DNA of 64,000 nucleotides from Altericroceibacterium indicum (lineage in GTDB: Bacteria; Pseudomonadota; Alphaproteobacteria; Sphingomonadales; Sphingomonadaceae): contig NZ_WTYQ01000006.1 in the NCBI RefSeq assembly GCF_009828105.1, forward strand, positions 62,001-126,000, in the 5' to 3' direction. Under the pieces are notes generated by a model. The model made no database searches. It was not told the DNA's origin and saw nothing but the letters and a program-made list of their open reading frames with translations. This document shows, piece after piece, positions 43,956-52,669 of the stretch (position 1 is its first letter; each line of letters begins with the position of its first letter). A program made the position numbers and the translations under genes.

Positions 43956-46337
43956 TCAAAAAGCCAGCGTTGCGGTGACAAATATCTGACGTGGATTGCC
44001 GTAGAAGGCTGTCAAAGTGCCTTCCTTGCCCAATGTCGGGATCAGATCGCCTTCTGAATTACGCAGAATTTCCCCCGTCACCGGATTGGCAGAGATAAAC
44101 GTATATCCTGAGGTCTTGTATCTCTTGTCGGTCAGATTCTTGCCATGCAGGCCGATGCTCCAGCGATCATCAGGCGCGGTGTAGATGATGCTGGCATCGA
44201 GCAGCGCATAACCATCCTGATCGATATAGGGATTGGGAATTTCAAACTGATAGGTCTTGGAACGATAGGATAGGGTTGAGCCAAGATAGATGTCCCCGGC
44301 CCCGATCGGCGCGGTGTAGCTGAGTGTGCCGCTGGCGGTCCATGCAGGGGTGTTCTGCACCTTGCGATAATCGGCCACATCCACCGGCCCTTGCCCGGCG
44401 ATCTGCGTGATATATTCCTTATATTTCGCATCGATATAGCCGACCGATCCGGAAAAGCGCAGCTCATCGCCCATGCTCGCCATATCCTGCGCAAGCCGGG
44501 CGTTGGTTTCAAATTCCACCCCCTGAAAGCGGGCCTTCCCGGCATTGGTAATCACCCCGCAGAAGGTCGCAATGCCGCCCACTGTGCAACCCGAAGAACC
44601 GGGGATCTGCACATCCTTATAGTCCATACGGAAAGCCGCGAGCGCAACATACAGCGCGCCATTCATCAGGCTGCCTTTATATCCCAGCTCATAGGAATCG
44701 ACCGTTTCCGGCTTAAAGCTCAGGAATTTGGCGATTTCCGCGTCATCCAGCGTGCCGTTATCATCAAGGTCGGGCGCGTTGACCCCCACACCGCGCGGAT
44801 CAAACCCGCCGCCTTTGAAGCCTTGTGAGAAGGAGGCGTAGATATTCTGGTCCGGGGTCGGCTTGAAGCTGAGCGACACGCGCGGGGTGAATTTGTTGAA
44901 GGTTTCAGAACCGGAAAAATCGGTGCTGGGCGTCCCGAAGGCGACACCTTCCCCGCCAAAGACAGGCGATCCGCCGCCGAGATAATTCTGCCGCAGAATA
45001 TTCGCGCTGCGCTTATCCCAAGTATAGCGGCCACCGATCGACAGGCTCCATTGATCAGTGAAATCATAGGTGAAATCACCAAAGATGGCGAACGTCTTGG
45101 TATCGACATCGGCCTGTGTGAAAGCCGTCAAACCGGCCAGCGTGGTAAACAGCCTGACATCAAATTGCGTATCGGCAGAGGCATCGAGAAAATAGCCCCC
45201 GAGCAGGCCGGAAAATTTGCCGCCATTGTCCCATAAAAGCTGCAATTCCTGGCTGAACTGCTTGTTTTTATAAATCGCGGGCACATCCACATCGACGGCC
45301 GGCAAAGCATCGAAATCAATCGGGGATGCGCTGCTATCCTTGCGCCATGCGGTGATGGAACGCAGCGTCAGCGCATCGCTCAGCTCCATGCTCCCATTCA
45401 TCGCCAGACCATAGGCTTCGACATATTGCGTCGGATCATTCAGCCCGCCGCGTGTGTCATAGACATCTTCGAGCACGGGCGCGTCTGACACAAAGGCCGG
45501 GATCAAGCGGTGTCCACCCCGGCTATTGCTGTTATCCTTGGTATAATCGCCGGAAATACGAAGCTGGAATGGGCCGCCTTTCTGCCCCAATTCCACCGTG
45601 CCACGCGCGGCCCATATGTCCTTATTGTAATTGTCTTCACCCGTAGTGAGATTTTTGCCGAAGCCACCACGTGACAGGCGCGCGCCCGATGCACCGATCC
45701 GCACAGTGTCAGACAAGGGCGTGGACATAGTCACCACCCCATCGGCCTGATCGTACGATCCATAGGTAGCGCGCACCTTGAGGGAAAATTCATCCGGCAG
45801 CGGCCGGGTGACATATTTTACCGCGCCGCCAATCGTGTTGCGGCCATAGAGCGTGCCCTGCGGACCGCGCAAAACTTCAATCCGTTCCACATCATAAATA
45901 TCCAGCACGGCGGCTTGCGGGCGGTTGAGATAGACATCATCGAGATAGATGCCGACGCCCTGTTCAAACCCCGACACCGGGTCTTGCTGCCCGATCCCGC
46001 GAATGAAGGCCGAAAGGGTGGAATTGGTGCCGCGTGATGGCTCCAGCGTGACATTGGGCGCCATCTGCGCAAGATCGGTAATGTCGCTGGCGCCGCTTTC
46101 AGCAAGCTGAGCGCCGCTGAATGTCGTCACCGCCACAGGCACATCGACGAGCCGCTCCTCCCGCCGCCTTGCCGTAACGATGATTTCGCCACCATTTTCA
46201 TTGCTGCTGGCGGCCTGCGCACTGTCACCCGGATCAACTTGCGCATGGGCCGGGTTGGTGACGATCATGGTCCCCGCCAGAGCGCTCCCCAACATCCACG
46301 CATGGCGCTGGCCTGCGAAAAAACGCGCTTTCATCAT
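43956..46337 (-). CDS. TonB-dependent outer-membrane receptor
   Basis: The 793-residue receptor has a signal peptide (NPAHA/QVD, about residue 32), the TonB-box region GGEIIVTARRREERLVDVPVAVTTFSG, a plug with IDxxDVxRIEVLRGPQGTLYGRNTIGGAV and a barrel ending in IFVTATLAF. It belongs to the broad sphingomonad group that imports small organic compounds and siderophores. Near residue 520 an extracellular-loop segment, APDLDDNGTLDDAE, contains a perfect EF-hand calcium loop. The gene is divergent from a TetR regulator and followed by hydrolase and MFS genes. Confidence 0.9.
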   Translation of the reverse strand: MMKARFFAGQRHAWMLGSALAGTMIVTNPAHAQVDPGDSAQAASSNENGGEIIVTARRREERLVDVPVAVTTFSGAQLAESGASDITDLAQMAPNVTLEPSRGTNSTLSAFIRGIGQQDPVSGFEQGVGIYLDDVYLNRPQAAVLDIYDVERIEVLRGPQGTLYGRNTIGGAVKYVTRPLPDEFSLKVRATYGSYDQADGVVTMSTPLSDTVRIGASGARLSRGGFGKNLTTGEDNYNKDIWAARGTVELGQKGGPFQLRISGDYTKDNSNSRGGHRLIPAFVSDAPVLEDVYDTRGGLNDPTQYVEAYGLAMNGSMELSDALTLRSITAWRKDSSASPIDFDALPAVDVDVPAIYKNKQFSQELQLLWDNGGKFSGLLGGYFLDASADTQFDVRLFTTLAGLTAFTQADVDTKTFAIFGDFTYDFTDQWSLSIGGRYTWDKRSANILRQNYLGGGSPVFGGEGVAFGTPSTDFSGSETFNKFTPRVSLSFKPTPDQNIYASFSQGFKGGGFDPRGVGVNAPDLDDNGTLDDAEIAKFLSFKPETVDSYELGYKGSLMNGALYVALAAFRMDYKDVQIPGSSGCTVGGIATFCGVITNAGKARFQGVEFETNARLAQDMASMGDELRFSGSVGYIDAKYKEYITQIAGQGPVDVADYRKVQNTPAWTASGTLSYTAPIGAGDIYLGSTLSYRSKTYQFEIPNPYIDQDGYALLDASIIYTAPDDRWSIGLHGKNLTDKRYKTSGYTFISANPVTGEILRNSEGDLIPTLGKEGTLTAFYGNPRQIFVTATLAF

Positions 46338-46385
46338 CCTGTACTCCCACGAATATTTGTTTTTATGCGGTGCAGTCTATTGAAT

Positions 46386-46403
46386 GTTGAACCATCTTTC
46401 AAC
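46386..46403. promoter_or_regulatory. candidate TetR operator
   Basis: GTTGAA and TTCAAC form a perfect inverted repeat with a 6-base spacer in the middle of the divergent region between the TonB receptor and TetR genes, the usual place for a TetR autoregulatory operator. Confidence 0.5.
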
Positions 46404-46448
46404 TTATAAGATTTGCCAAGCTCTCTGTCAGGGAGTAGCGGGAAGGAG

Positions 46449-47078
46449 ATGAGTACCCACGCCGCGCCAACACCGACAGAAAATGGCAAGACCCCCCGCA
46501 CCGAAAGGGGCCGCAAAACATTACGCAAGCTGCTGGATGCGGCGGCTCTGGAATTTGGTGAGCACGGGTTTCACGATGCGTCCATCACCGGGATTACCCG
46601 CCGTGCCGGGACAGCGCTGGGTAGTTTTTATACCTATTTCGATTCCAAGGATGAGATTTTCCGCGCATTGGTGAAGGATCTCAGCAATGGCGTGCGTGAA
46701 GCGGTGAAAGCCCGGCATGACCCGGATGGGCCGGCGCTGGAGCAGGAACGTGAAGCGCTCACCGCATTCCTCCAGTTCGCGCGGGAACATAAGGAAATCT
46801 ATCGGATCATTGATGAATCCGAATTTGTCGATCCGGCCAGTTTCCGCGCGCATTATCAGAACACGGCAAACCGCATGTTCGAACGTTTGCAAAGCGGCGT
46901 CGCCAAGGGCGAGTTGCGCGAGGGGCTGGAAGAAGCCCATGCTTGGGCCATCATGGGCATGAATGTGTTTCTGGGCCTGCGCTATGCCGTATGGTCGGAT
47001 GAGGAAAAAGCAGAAGCGATTGCCGAAGTGGCAAACGGCGTTCTGCGGCATGGAATTGCCAAAGAAAAAGGAATTTGA
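46449..47078 (+). CDS. TetR/AcrR-family transcriptional regulator
   Basis: The 209-residue regulator has an N-terminal TetR helix-turn-helix (RKTLRKLLDAAALEFGEHGFHDASITGITRRAGTALGSFYTYFDSKDEIFRALV) and a helical ligand domain (REHKEIYRIIDESEFVDPASFRAHYQ, resembling regulators of aromatic or fatty compound genes). Divergent placement predicts control of the TonB receptor-hydrolase-MFS genes. The ATG at 46449 has GGGAAGGAG directly before it, rather close; the frame is open to a TTG at 46413. Confidence 0.88.
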   Translation: MSTHAAPTPTENGKTPRTERGRKTLRKLLDAAALEFGEHGFHDASITGITRRAGTALGSFYTYFDSKDEIFRALVKDLSNGVREAVKARHDPDGPALEQEREALTAFLQFAREHKEIYRIIDESEFVDPASFRAHYQNTANRMFERLQSGVAKGELREGLEEAHAWAIMGMNVFLGLRYAVWSDEEKAEAIAEVANGVLRHGIAKEKGI

Positions 47079-47172
47079 ATAGCCAGTCGGGAACTGACTG
47101 CGCTTGAGATACTCTCAGCAACATGGAATAAATTTCATCGCATATTCTGATGAACCCGATGGGAGTTGCTGA

Positions 47173-48210
47173 ATGGTTGGAATAACGCCGGTGATCTTAT
47201 GCGGTGGCGGGGGCAGCAGGCTCTGGCCGCGCAGCCGGCAGACACGGCCCAAACCCTTCCTGCCCCTGATCGGGCAGAGCACTCTGTTTCAATCCACATT
47301 GGAACGGTGCAACGATGCCGATCTGTTTGATAAGCCGGTTATCGTAACGGGGGACGCGCATATTTCCTATGTGCTGGATCAGGGTCACCAGGACGGCACA
47401 ATGTCGCTGATCGTAGAACCACAGCCACGCAATACAGCAGCAGCGATTGCGCTGGCGGCCATGCGATTGCCGCAAGATGCCATCATGTTGGTGTGCCCCA
47501 GCGATCATTATATAGCCAATGTCGATGCCTTTCGCGAAACGGCCAAAGCGGCGGCAGTGCTTGCAGAAGAAGGCTGGCTGGTCGCTTTTGGCATCGCGGC
47601 GAATATGCCCGAAACCGGCTATGGCTATATCAAGCGCGGACAGCCGATTGATGGCGGCTTTCGGGTGGATCGATTTGTCGAGAAGCCTGATCTTGAACAT
47701 GCCACAAGCTTCCTCGCGGATGGGGGCTATAGCTGGAATGGAGGCATTTTTGCCTTCCGGGCCTCCCGTTTCCTTGAGGAATTGGAAAAACACCGCCCTG
47801 ATATTGCCCACTCCGTTGCCGAAGCTGTCAAGCAAGGTGCCCTCGACGAGCAGGGCTTTTTCCGGCCCGATGCCAGCATCTTCGCGGATACGCCCAGTGA
47901 ATCCATAGACTATGCGGTGATGGAACAAACTGATCGTGCCGCCATGGTGCCAGCCTTCATGGGCTGGTCAGACATTGGCAATTGGCAGGCGCTGCGCGAT
48001 GCTCGAAATGCCGACAGCATGGGCAACAGCGCGAAGGGCCAGGTTGAACTGGTCGATTGCCACAATGTCCTCGTCGATACGGACGGCCCACGCGTGTCGG
48101 TCATCGGGCTTGAAGATGTGGCGATTGTGGTGGACGGCAATGAAGTGCTGGTTACCAGTATGGCCGGCGCTCAGCAGGTCGGAAAACTGCGGAGCATCAA
48201 GGAAAGCTGA
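47173..48210 (+). CDS. manC: mannose-1-phosphate guanylyltransferase, single domain
   Basis: The 345-residue nucleotidyltransferase has the signature ILCGGGGSRLWPRSRQTRPKPF, PQPRNTAAAIALA, CPSDHYI, ETGYGYI and RFVEKP, so it makes GDP-mannose from GTP and mannose-1-phosphate for capsule, exopolysaccharide or glycan synthesis. Only the transferase domain and a short beta-helix are present; the C-terminal phosphomannose isomerase cupin of type II enzymes is missing, so isomerase activity must come from another gene. It is monocistronic. Confidence 0.88.
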   Translation: MVGITPVILCGGGGSRLWPRSRQTRPKPFLPLIGQSTLFQSTLERCNDADLFDKPVIVTGDAHISYVLDQGHQDGTMSLIVEPQPRNTAAAIALAAMRLPQDAIMLVCPSDHYIANVDAFRETAKAAAVLAEEGWLVAFGIAANMPETGYGYIKRGQPIDGGFRVDRFVEKPDLEHATSFLADGGYSWNGGIFAFRASRFLEELEKHRPDIAHSVAEAVKQGALDEQGFFRPDASIFADTPSESIDYAVMEQTDRAAMVPAFMGWSDIGNWQALRDARNADSMGNSAKGQVELVDCHNVLVDTDGPRVSVIGLEDVAIVVDGNEVLVTSMAGAQQVGKLRSIKES

Positions 48211-48313
48211 TCTCCTTGGCTGTCATAATTTAACATAACTATTATTATCGACGTAGCGGCGAGGCATTCAGCCATACTGGTTTGGCGGGCTGGCTGGAGA
48301 ATAATGCACCGCG

Positions 48314-48339
48314 AGGAGGCACGCGTTTCGGTGCCTCCT
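48314..48339. terminator. hairpin between manC and sulfatase genes
   Basis: AGGAGGCAC and GTGCCTCCT form a perfect 9-bp stem with an 8-base loop in the convergent gap. There is no U-run, so the function as terminator is uncertain. Confidence 0.45.
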
Positions 48340-48389
48340 GCAGGTGTTCTGGCCTCACTATACGTCAGGCCAGGACGTCATTGCTGCGC

Positions 48390-50081
48390 TTATTGCGCTG
48401 ATCCGGGGAAATAAGGTTTGCCTTCTTCATCGGCTTTGAGCTTGGCTTCACTATCGGGGAAGTAGCCGTTGAACTTGGTTGGCAGGTCCGGTTCGACATA
48501 CCAGCGATCCGGGAAGTCCGCTGCGCGCGGGCCACCTTTCTTGCGCCAGACCAGCCCTTCGCTGTTCCTTTCGCCGTAGGGAATGTCATGCTGCCCCTTG
48601 CTATTGGCAAGCTGTTCGTAAAGAGCCTGCCGCAGGGCGATCTTATTATCGAGATAGGCCGGATCATTGATGAGATTGTGCATCTCATTGGGGTCTTTCT
48701 TCAGATCGTACAGCTCCTCAATATCCCATACGCCGTGATATTGGATATATTTCACCCGGTCGCGTTCGATGGCGAAGGTGGTTGGAGTCTGTGGGAAGCT
48801 CCATTCCCAGTAATATTCATAAACGAAGTCGCCAGACTTCCATTGGGTGGCGCTTTCCTGACCGGTCACGAGCGGCAAAAAGCTGGTGCCTTCCATCTGG
48901 CTGGGTTCAGCCACACCGGCCACATCAAGGAATGTGGGGGCCAGATCGAGATTGCGCACCACCGCATCCACAGTCTTATTGGCGGGCACATGGCCGGGCG
49001 CATAGACCAGCATCGGCACGCGAACAGAGGGTTCATAAGCGTTGCGCTTATCGATCAGCCCATGATCGCCGAAGAGATAGCCATTATCCGAATAGAAAAC
49101 GACCATCGTATTCTTATCGAGATCGTTCTTGTGCAGATAGGTCAAGATCCGCCCAACGCTGTCATCCACGGATGATAATGTCTCAAAATAACGGCGGACA
49201 TAATCGTGAAAATCTTCATCCGTGTGATACGGGAAATCGATCCCGTGCCAGCTATTGCGCTGATTTTGCACCCACAGGGGCTTACCTGCATTGTTTTCCG
49301 GCGTATTTGCCGCGCTGGCGGGCAATGTCACATCGAGATCAGCATATTCGCCCTTATGTTCAGGGGCCGGTTCGGGATCGGAATGAACCGCTTTGTGGCT
49401 GAGATAGAGAAAGAAAGGCTGAGTGTCCTTTTTGTCTTCCTTCAACCAGTCGAGCGCATAATCGGTCAGTTCGGTGGTGATATAGTCTTTGCGGTTGACG
49501 TGCTTCCCGTCGACATTGAGCGTCTGGCGCTGACCTTCTTTGATCCCTTCAGGTGAAATCCCATCGGTCGGGTAATAGGTGCCCTGCCCCTTGAAGCTCA
49601 CCCAACGGTCAAAACCGGGGCGTGGCGCATCCGTATCATCCCCCATATGCCATTTGCCGAAGAAGCCAGTGCGATAGCCGGCCTGCTGCAAATATTGCGG
49701 GAAGAAAATCAGCCCCTCTTCGGAGGATTGATGGTTATCGATCACCCCATGATTGCGCGCTGTCTGGCCAGTCAAAATCGTCGCACGGCTCGGAGAGCAT
49801 AAGGATGATGTCACCACCGCATTGGGGAAATAGGTGCCATTCTTGCGCAGAAAATCGATGTTGGGTGTTTTAAGACCGGGAGTCAGAAAACCCATCGCAT
49901 CAAAGCGCAGATCGTCCACCAGCACAAAGATCACATTCATCGGCTTTTCGGCTTGCTGCGGCGCAGGGGCCGGCGCTGGTGCGGATGCGTTCTCCGCCGC
50001 TGCAGGAAGCGGGGAAAGGGCGGCAAAAAGCGCGCCCCCGCTCAGGGCTATTGTTCGCAGCCTGTTCCGCAATATTGCCAT
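48390..50081 (-). CDS. exported type I sulfatase
   Basis: The 563-residue enzyme has a signal peptide (cleavage about PLPAAA, residue 29) followed by an alanine/proline-rich linker, then an alkaline-phosphatase-fold sulfatase domain. The formylglycine precursor is Cys95 in LCSPSRATILTG; metal ligands are seen in VLVDDLR (Asp56, Asp57) and YSDNGYLFGDHG. It would cleave sulfate esters of a carbohydrate or other compound in the periplasm. The ATG at 50081 follows GAGGGAAAA. A formylglycine-generating enzyme is required but not in the window. About 320 bases upstream lies a LacI-type operator-like 13-mer. Confidence 0.9.
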   Translation of the reverse strand: MAILRNRLRTIALSGGALFAALSPLPAAAENASAPAPAPAPQQAEKPMNVIFVLVDDLRFDAMGFLTPGLKTPNIDFLRKNGTYFPNAVVTSSLCSPSRATILTGQTARNHGVIDNHQSSEEGLIFFPQYLQQAGYRTGFFGKWHMGDDTDAPRPGFDRWVSFKGQGTYYPTDGISPEGIKEGQRQTLNVDGKHVNRKDYITTELTDYALDWLKEDKKDTQPFFLYLSHKAVHSDPEPAPEHKGEYADLDVTLPASAANTPENNAGKPLWVQNQRNSWHGIDFPYHTDEDFHDYVRRYFETLSSVDDSVGRILTYLHKNDLDKNTMVVFYSDNGYLFGDHGLIDKRNAYEPSVRVPMLVYAPGHVPANKTVDAVVRNLDLAPTFLDVAGVAEPSQMEGTSFLPLVTGQESATQWKSGDFVYEYYWEWSFPQTPTTFAIERDRVKYIQYHGVWDIEELYDLKKDPNEMHNLINDPAYLDNKIALRQALYEQLANSKGQHDIPYGERNSEGLVWRKKGGPRAADFPDRWYVEPDLPTKFNGYFPDSEAKLKADEEGKPYFPGSAQ

Positions 50082-50400
50082 CGAATTTTCCCTCAAATTT
50101 ATCATTTCTGTCATTACTTAACCGCGGATAATGCAGCGGAAACCGATATGGCTGGTTGAACTGTCCAGGGCCTGCGGGAACGGGACTTTGATGGGCCGCA
50201 TCCCTCCATCCGCCGGTCAACGGAAGGACGGCTTTTCATCACATGGATTTTACGCTTCTTCACTCTGCGGCTTCAGCAAAATGGACAGAAGGTTTGCGGT
50301 GTGCACGATGCATCACAAAAACGCTGAGCGTCGCAAAACGAAACCTCTGACATAAACGCACTCTCCAATGCCACTGCGGGTTCTTGCCCGTCCTATAGCC

Positions 50401-50413
50401 TTGTAGCGCTATA
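50401..50413. promoter_or_regulatory. LacI-type operator-like 13-mer
   Basis: TTGTAGCGCTATA is the exact reverse complement of the site before the GH3 gene (5034-5046). It contains the palindrome TAGCGCTA and lies in the sulfatase upstream region. Confidence 0.4.
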
Positions 50414-50531
50414 TGTTTGTAATTTTGCGTGGTCAAGAACAAGCCGGACACAAAACTGCGCAACAGCAGGCAGAATTATGCGCGGTTAAACAATCATCAC
50501 AGGGCTTCTATTGAGTTACAGCCATGTAAAA

Positions 50532-50553
50532 GGCAGCGGCCAAAGCCACTGCC
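50532..50553 (-). terminator. intrinsic terminator, minus strand
   Basis: GGCAGCGGC and GCCACTGCC pair with one wobble around a 4-base loop; on the minus strand TTTTACA follows. It is the second of two hairpins after the amidohydrolase gene. Confidence 0.6.
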
Positions 50554-50597
50554 CTTGGGGATAAAGACTTAAGCCTTAAGCAGCTCGGGAAAATATT

Positions 50598-50624
50598 GGC
50601 ACCATCCATGCATCGGACGGTGCC
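50598..50624 (-). terminator. terminator-like hairpin after amidohydrolase
   Basis: GGCACCATCC and GGACGGTGCC form a 10-bp stem with one G-U-type wobble; the minus strand continues AATATTTTCCC. It lies 18 bases after the stop codon. Confidence 0.6.
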
Positions 50625-50642
50625 CTTGCGGGTTGAGGAAGG

Positions 50643-52502
50643 TTACTGGGCAAAGCTATCAGCGCGATAGACTTCACGGCCCCCCAGCACAGTGAGCAAA
50701 ACCTGTGTATCGGCGATCTGTTCAGCCGGAATGGCGGTCAGGTCGCGGTCGATCACGATCAGGTCGGCATATTTGCCCGGTTCGAGTGAGCCCACCCGGT
50801 CTTCCATATTGAGCGAATAAGCCGCGTTGATGGTGAAGGCCCGAATAGCTGTAGCAATGTTCAGCCCCGGATCATCCCCCAACCGGCCTTTATAGCGCTC
50901 TTCAGTCGGATCAGGATTTTTGCGAGTGATCGCAATTTGCATCGCCAGCCATTCGTCCAATGTCTCGATCGGCCAGTCACTGCCAAATGCAATCCGTGCG
51001 CCTGCTGCATGAAACTTGCCTGCCGTCTCGACAAAGCGGGCCCGCTCCGGCCCCATCTGCGGCACAAGCGTATTGATCGTGTCAGGCGCAGGCTTGCCCC
51101 ATTGCAGCGACAATACTGGAATGGCACCGAGTTGAGCGAAGCGCTGGTAATCCTGCGGATCAATCACTTCATCATGTGCCAGAGCCGGCCTGAAATGAGG
51201 GGCATCATGGCGTTGACGCACGGTTTGGATTGCGTTGAGTGTGACATGGATAGCCTTGTCGCCCGTCGTATGCATATGCGCCGAGAGCCCCCGCGACACG
51301 AGCGCGTCAAGAATTCGGGTCAACAGAGCTTCGTCAAAATACAAAGAACCGGTCTTCTCGCCGGGGGCCCATTGCGGATGGGCCGACGACCCGAAATTGC
51401 GAAAATAGGGTGCAATCATAGCGCCGGTCTGCGCAGGAGCCTGAACCACTCCATCAACGAACAGCTTTGCCCGGTCTATGACAAGTCCCGGTGCCTTGGC
51501 GTTGCCTGGTAGCGTATAGCGCGCAGCAAGATCGATAATATGCGCGGCAGCCTGATCGGGCTGCGCGGCTTCATCGGGTGACAGTTTCACAGCGAACACG
51601 GCCCGGGTGGTCAGGCCACCCTCATCACGCAAGTCTGCCCACGCCTCCATGTCCTCGACACGCGCGGAAGCGTTCAGAAGTGTCGTCACCCCTTGCGCAT
51701 TGACCGCCTGAACGGCAGCCCGCGCATTGGCCAGATTGATCTGCCGCTGTGCATCCGCCGAAGGGACTGGTGCAGATCCGATCACCTGCCACATTGCCCC
51801 ATCGAGGAAAATTCCAGTCGCTTTTCCATGCTCGTCACGCACGATCTCGCCATCGCTTGGGTTAGGCGTGTCATCAGTAATGCCAGCGGCGGCAATGGCA
51901 GCAGAATTGCCAGCCATCGAGTGGAAGTCGCTAGCCTGAACGACCACGGGCCGATCGGTTGGCAAGCGGTCGAGTATTTCAGCGGTCAAATCTGCACCGG
52001 CAGGCTGCGTCGCCTGGCGAAACCATGCCTGCACCCGCAGCCATTCGCCCGGCGCTTTCTTGCCGTCCTCTTTCAGGCAAACGGTAATCCGCTGCAATAT
52101 CTGGTCAATTGTCAAAGGTTCATAATCCAGACTGCATGCAGTCAGCATCGCGCCGCCAGCCAGCGGATGCATGTGACCGTCGATCAGGCCGGGCATCACC
52201 ATGCGTTGATGCAGGTCCAAGCGCCGGGTTTCCGGTCCGATCAGCGGAGCAATCTGCGCATCACTGCCCAGTGCGATGATCAGGCCATCACGGATCGCAA
52301 TGGCCTGATAGACGCTATTCGTCGCATCGACGGTATAAACCTTGGCATTCGTCAGAACGAGTTCAGCCGGAGGGGCAGACTCCGCAACGGGAACGCGATC
52401 CTCTTGATGGCTCACGGCCGTACAGGCGGAGGCCATTAATGTCGCGGCAGCAATGGCTCCAAATCGAACAGGCCAGGTGGCTATCCAGTCCGGTTTCTTC
52501 AT
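50643..52502 (-). CDS. exported amidohydrolase, YtcJ-like (amidohydrolase family 3)
   Basis: The 619-residue metal-dependent hydrolase has a lipoprotein-type signal (lipobox ASAC near residue 27), then the metal site motif GLIDGHMHP, internal His positions (SAHMHTTGDKAIH) and the final FGSDWPIE Asp motif, ending in an ELADYADLIVIDRDL-type composite beta-sandwich. The group hydrolyses C-N or C-O bonds of diverse small molecules; substrate unknown. The ATG at 52502 follows GAGAGGGAA; a TTG at 52517 is possible. It is divergent from a serine hydrolase gene across a MarR-type palindrome. Confidence 0.85.
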   Translation of the reverse strand: MKKPDWIATWPVRFGAIAAATLMASACTAVSHQEDRVPVAESAPPAELVLTNAKVYTVDATNSVYQAIAIRDGLIIALGSDAQIAPLIGPETRRLDLHQRMVMPGLIDGHMHPLAGGAMLTACSLDYEPLTIDQILQRITVCLKEDGKKAPGEWLRVQAWFRQATQPAGADLTAEILDRLPTDRPVVVQASDFHSMAGNSAAIAAAGITDDTPNPSDGEIVRDEHGKATGIFLDGAMWQVIGSAPVPSADAQRQINLANARAAVQAVNAQGVTTLLNASARVEDMEAWADLRDEGGLTTRAVFAVKLSPDEAAQPDQAAAHIIDLAARYTLPGNAKAPGLVIDRAKLFVDGVVQAPAQTGAMIAPYFRNFGSSAHPQWAPGEKTGSLYFDEALLTRILDALVSRGLSAHMHTTGDKAIHVTLNAIQTVRQRHDAPHFRPALAHDEVIDPQDYQRFAQLGAIPVLSLQWGKPAPDTINTLVPQMGPERARFVETAGKFHAAGARIAFGSDWPIETLDEWLAMQIAITRKNPDPTEERYKGRLGDDPGLNIATAIRAFTINAAYSLNMEDRVGSLEPGKYADLIVIDRDLTAIPAEQIADTQVLLTVLGGREVYRADSFAQ

Positions 52503-52575
52503 AATTCCCTCTCGCAATCTTATAGTATTGGCAGCGAATCTGGACGCTAGACGCGTATATCCAAAAAAGAAACTA

Positions 52576-52589
52576 CTTGAGTAATCAAG
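52576..52589. promoter_or_regulatory. MarR-type palindrome, copy 1
   Basis: CTTGAGTAATCAAG matches the perfect site CTTGATTAATCAAG at 55799 in 13 of 14 bases. It lies in the divergent promoter region of the amidohydrolase and serine hydrolase genes. Confidence 0.65.
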
Positions 52590-52669
52590 CTTTCAGAATA
52601 TGATTTGCCGGGATGCACCTCATTCGAGCGGTCACAATCAAGCTGGCCCCAATGCTGAAGGGAAACAGG

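Larger units (their letters stand above)
50082..50642. other. 560-base intergenic region without a convincing gene
   Basis: Short open frames here show no family motif or good start signal. The region holds the sulfatase upstream sequence, the LacI-type 13-mer at 50401, and two minus-strand hairpins at 50532 and 50598 that end the amidohydrolase transcript. Confidence 0.6.

Noticed and set aside
49953-50463. Small open frames in the gap between sulfatase and amidohydrolase genes
   Set aside because: No ribosome-binding site, no motif and unusual composition; they look like chance frames.
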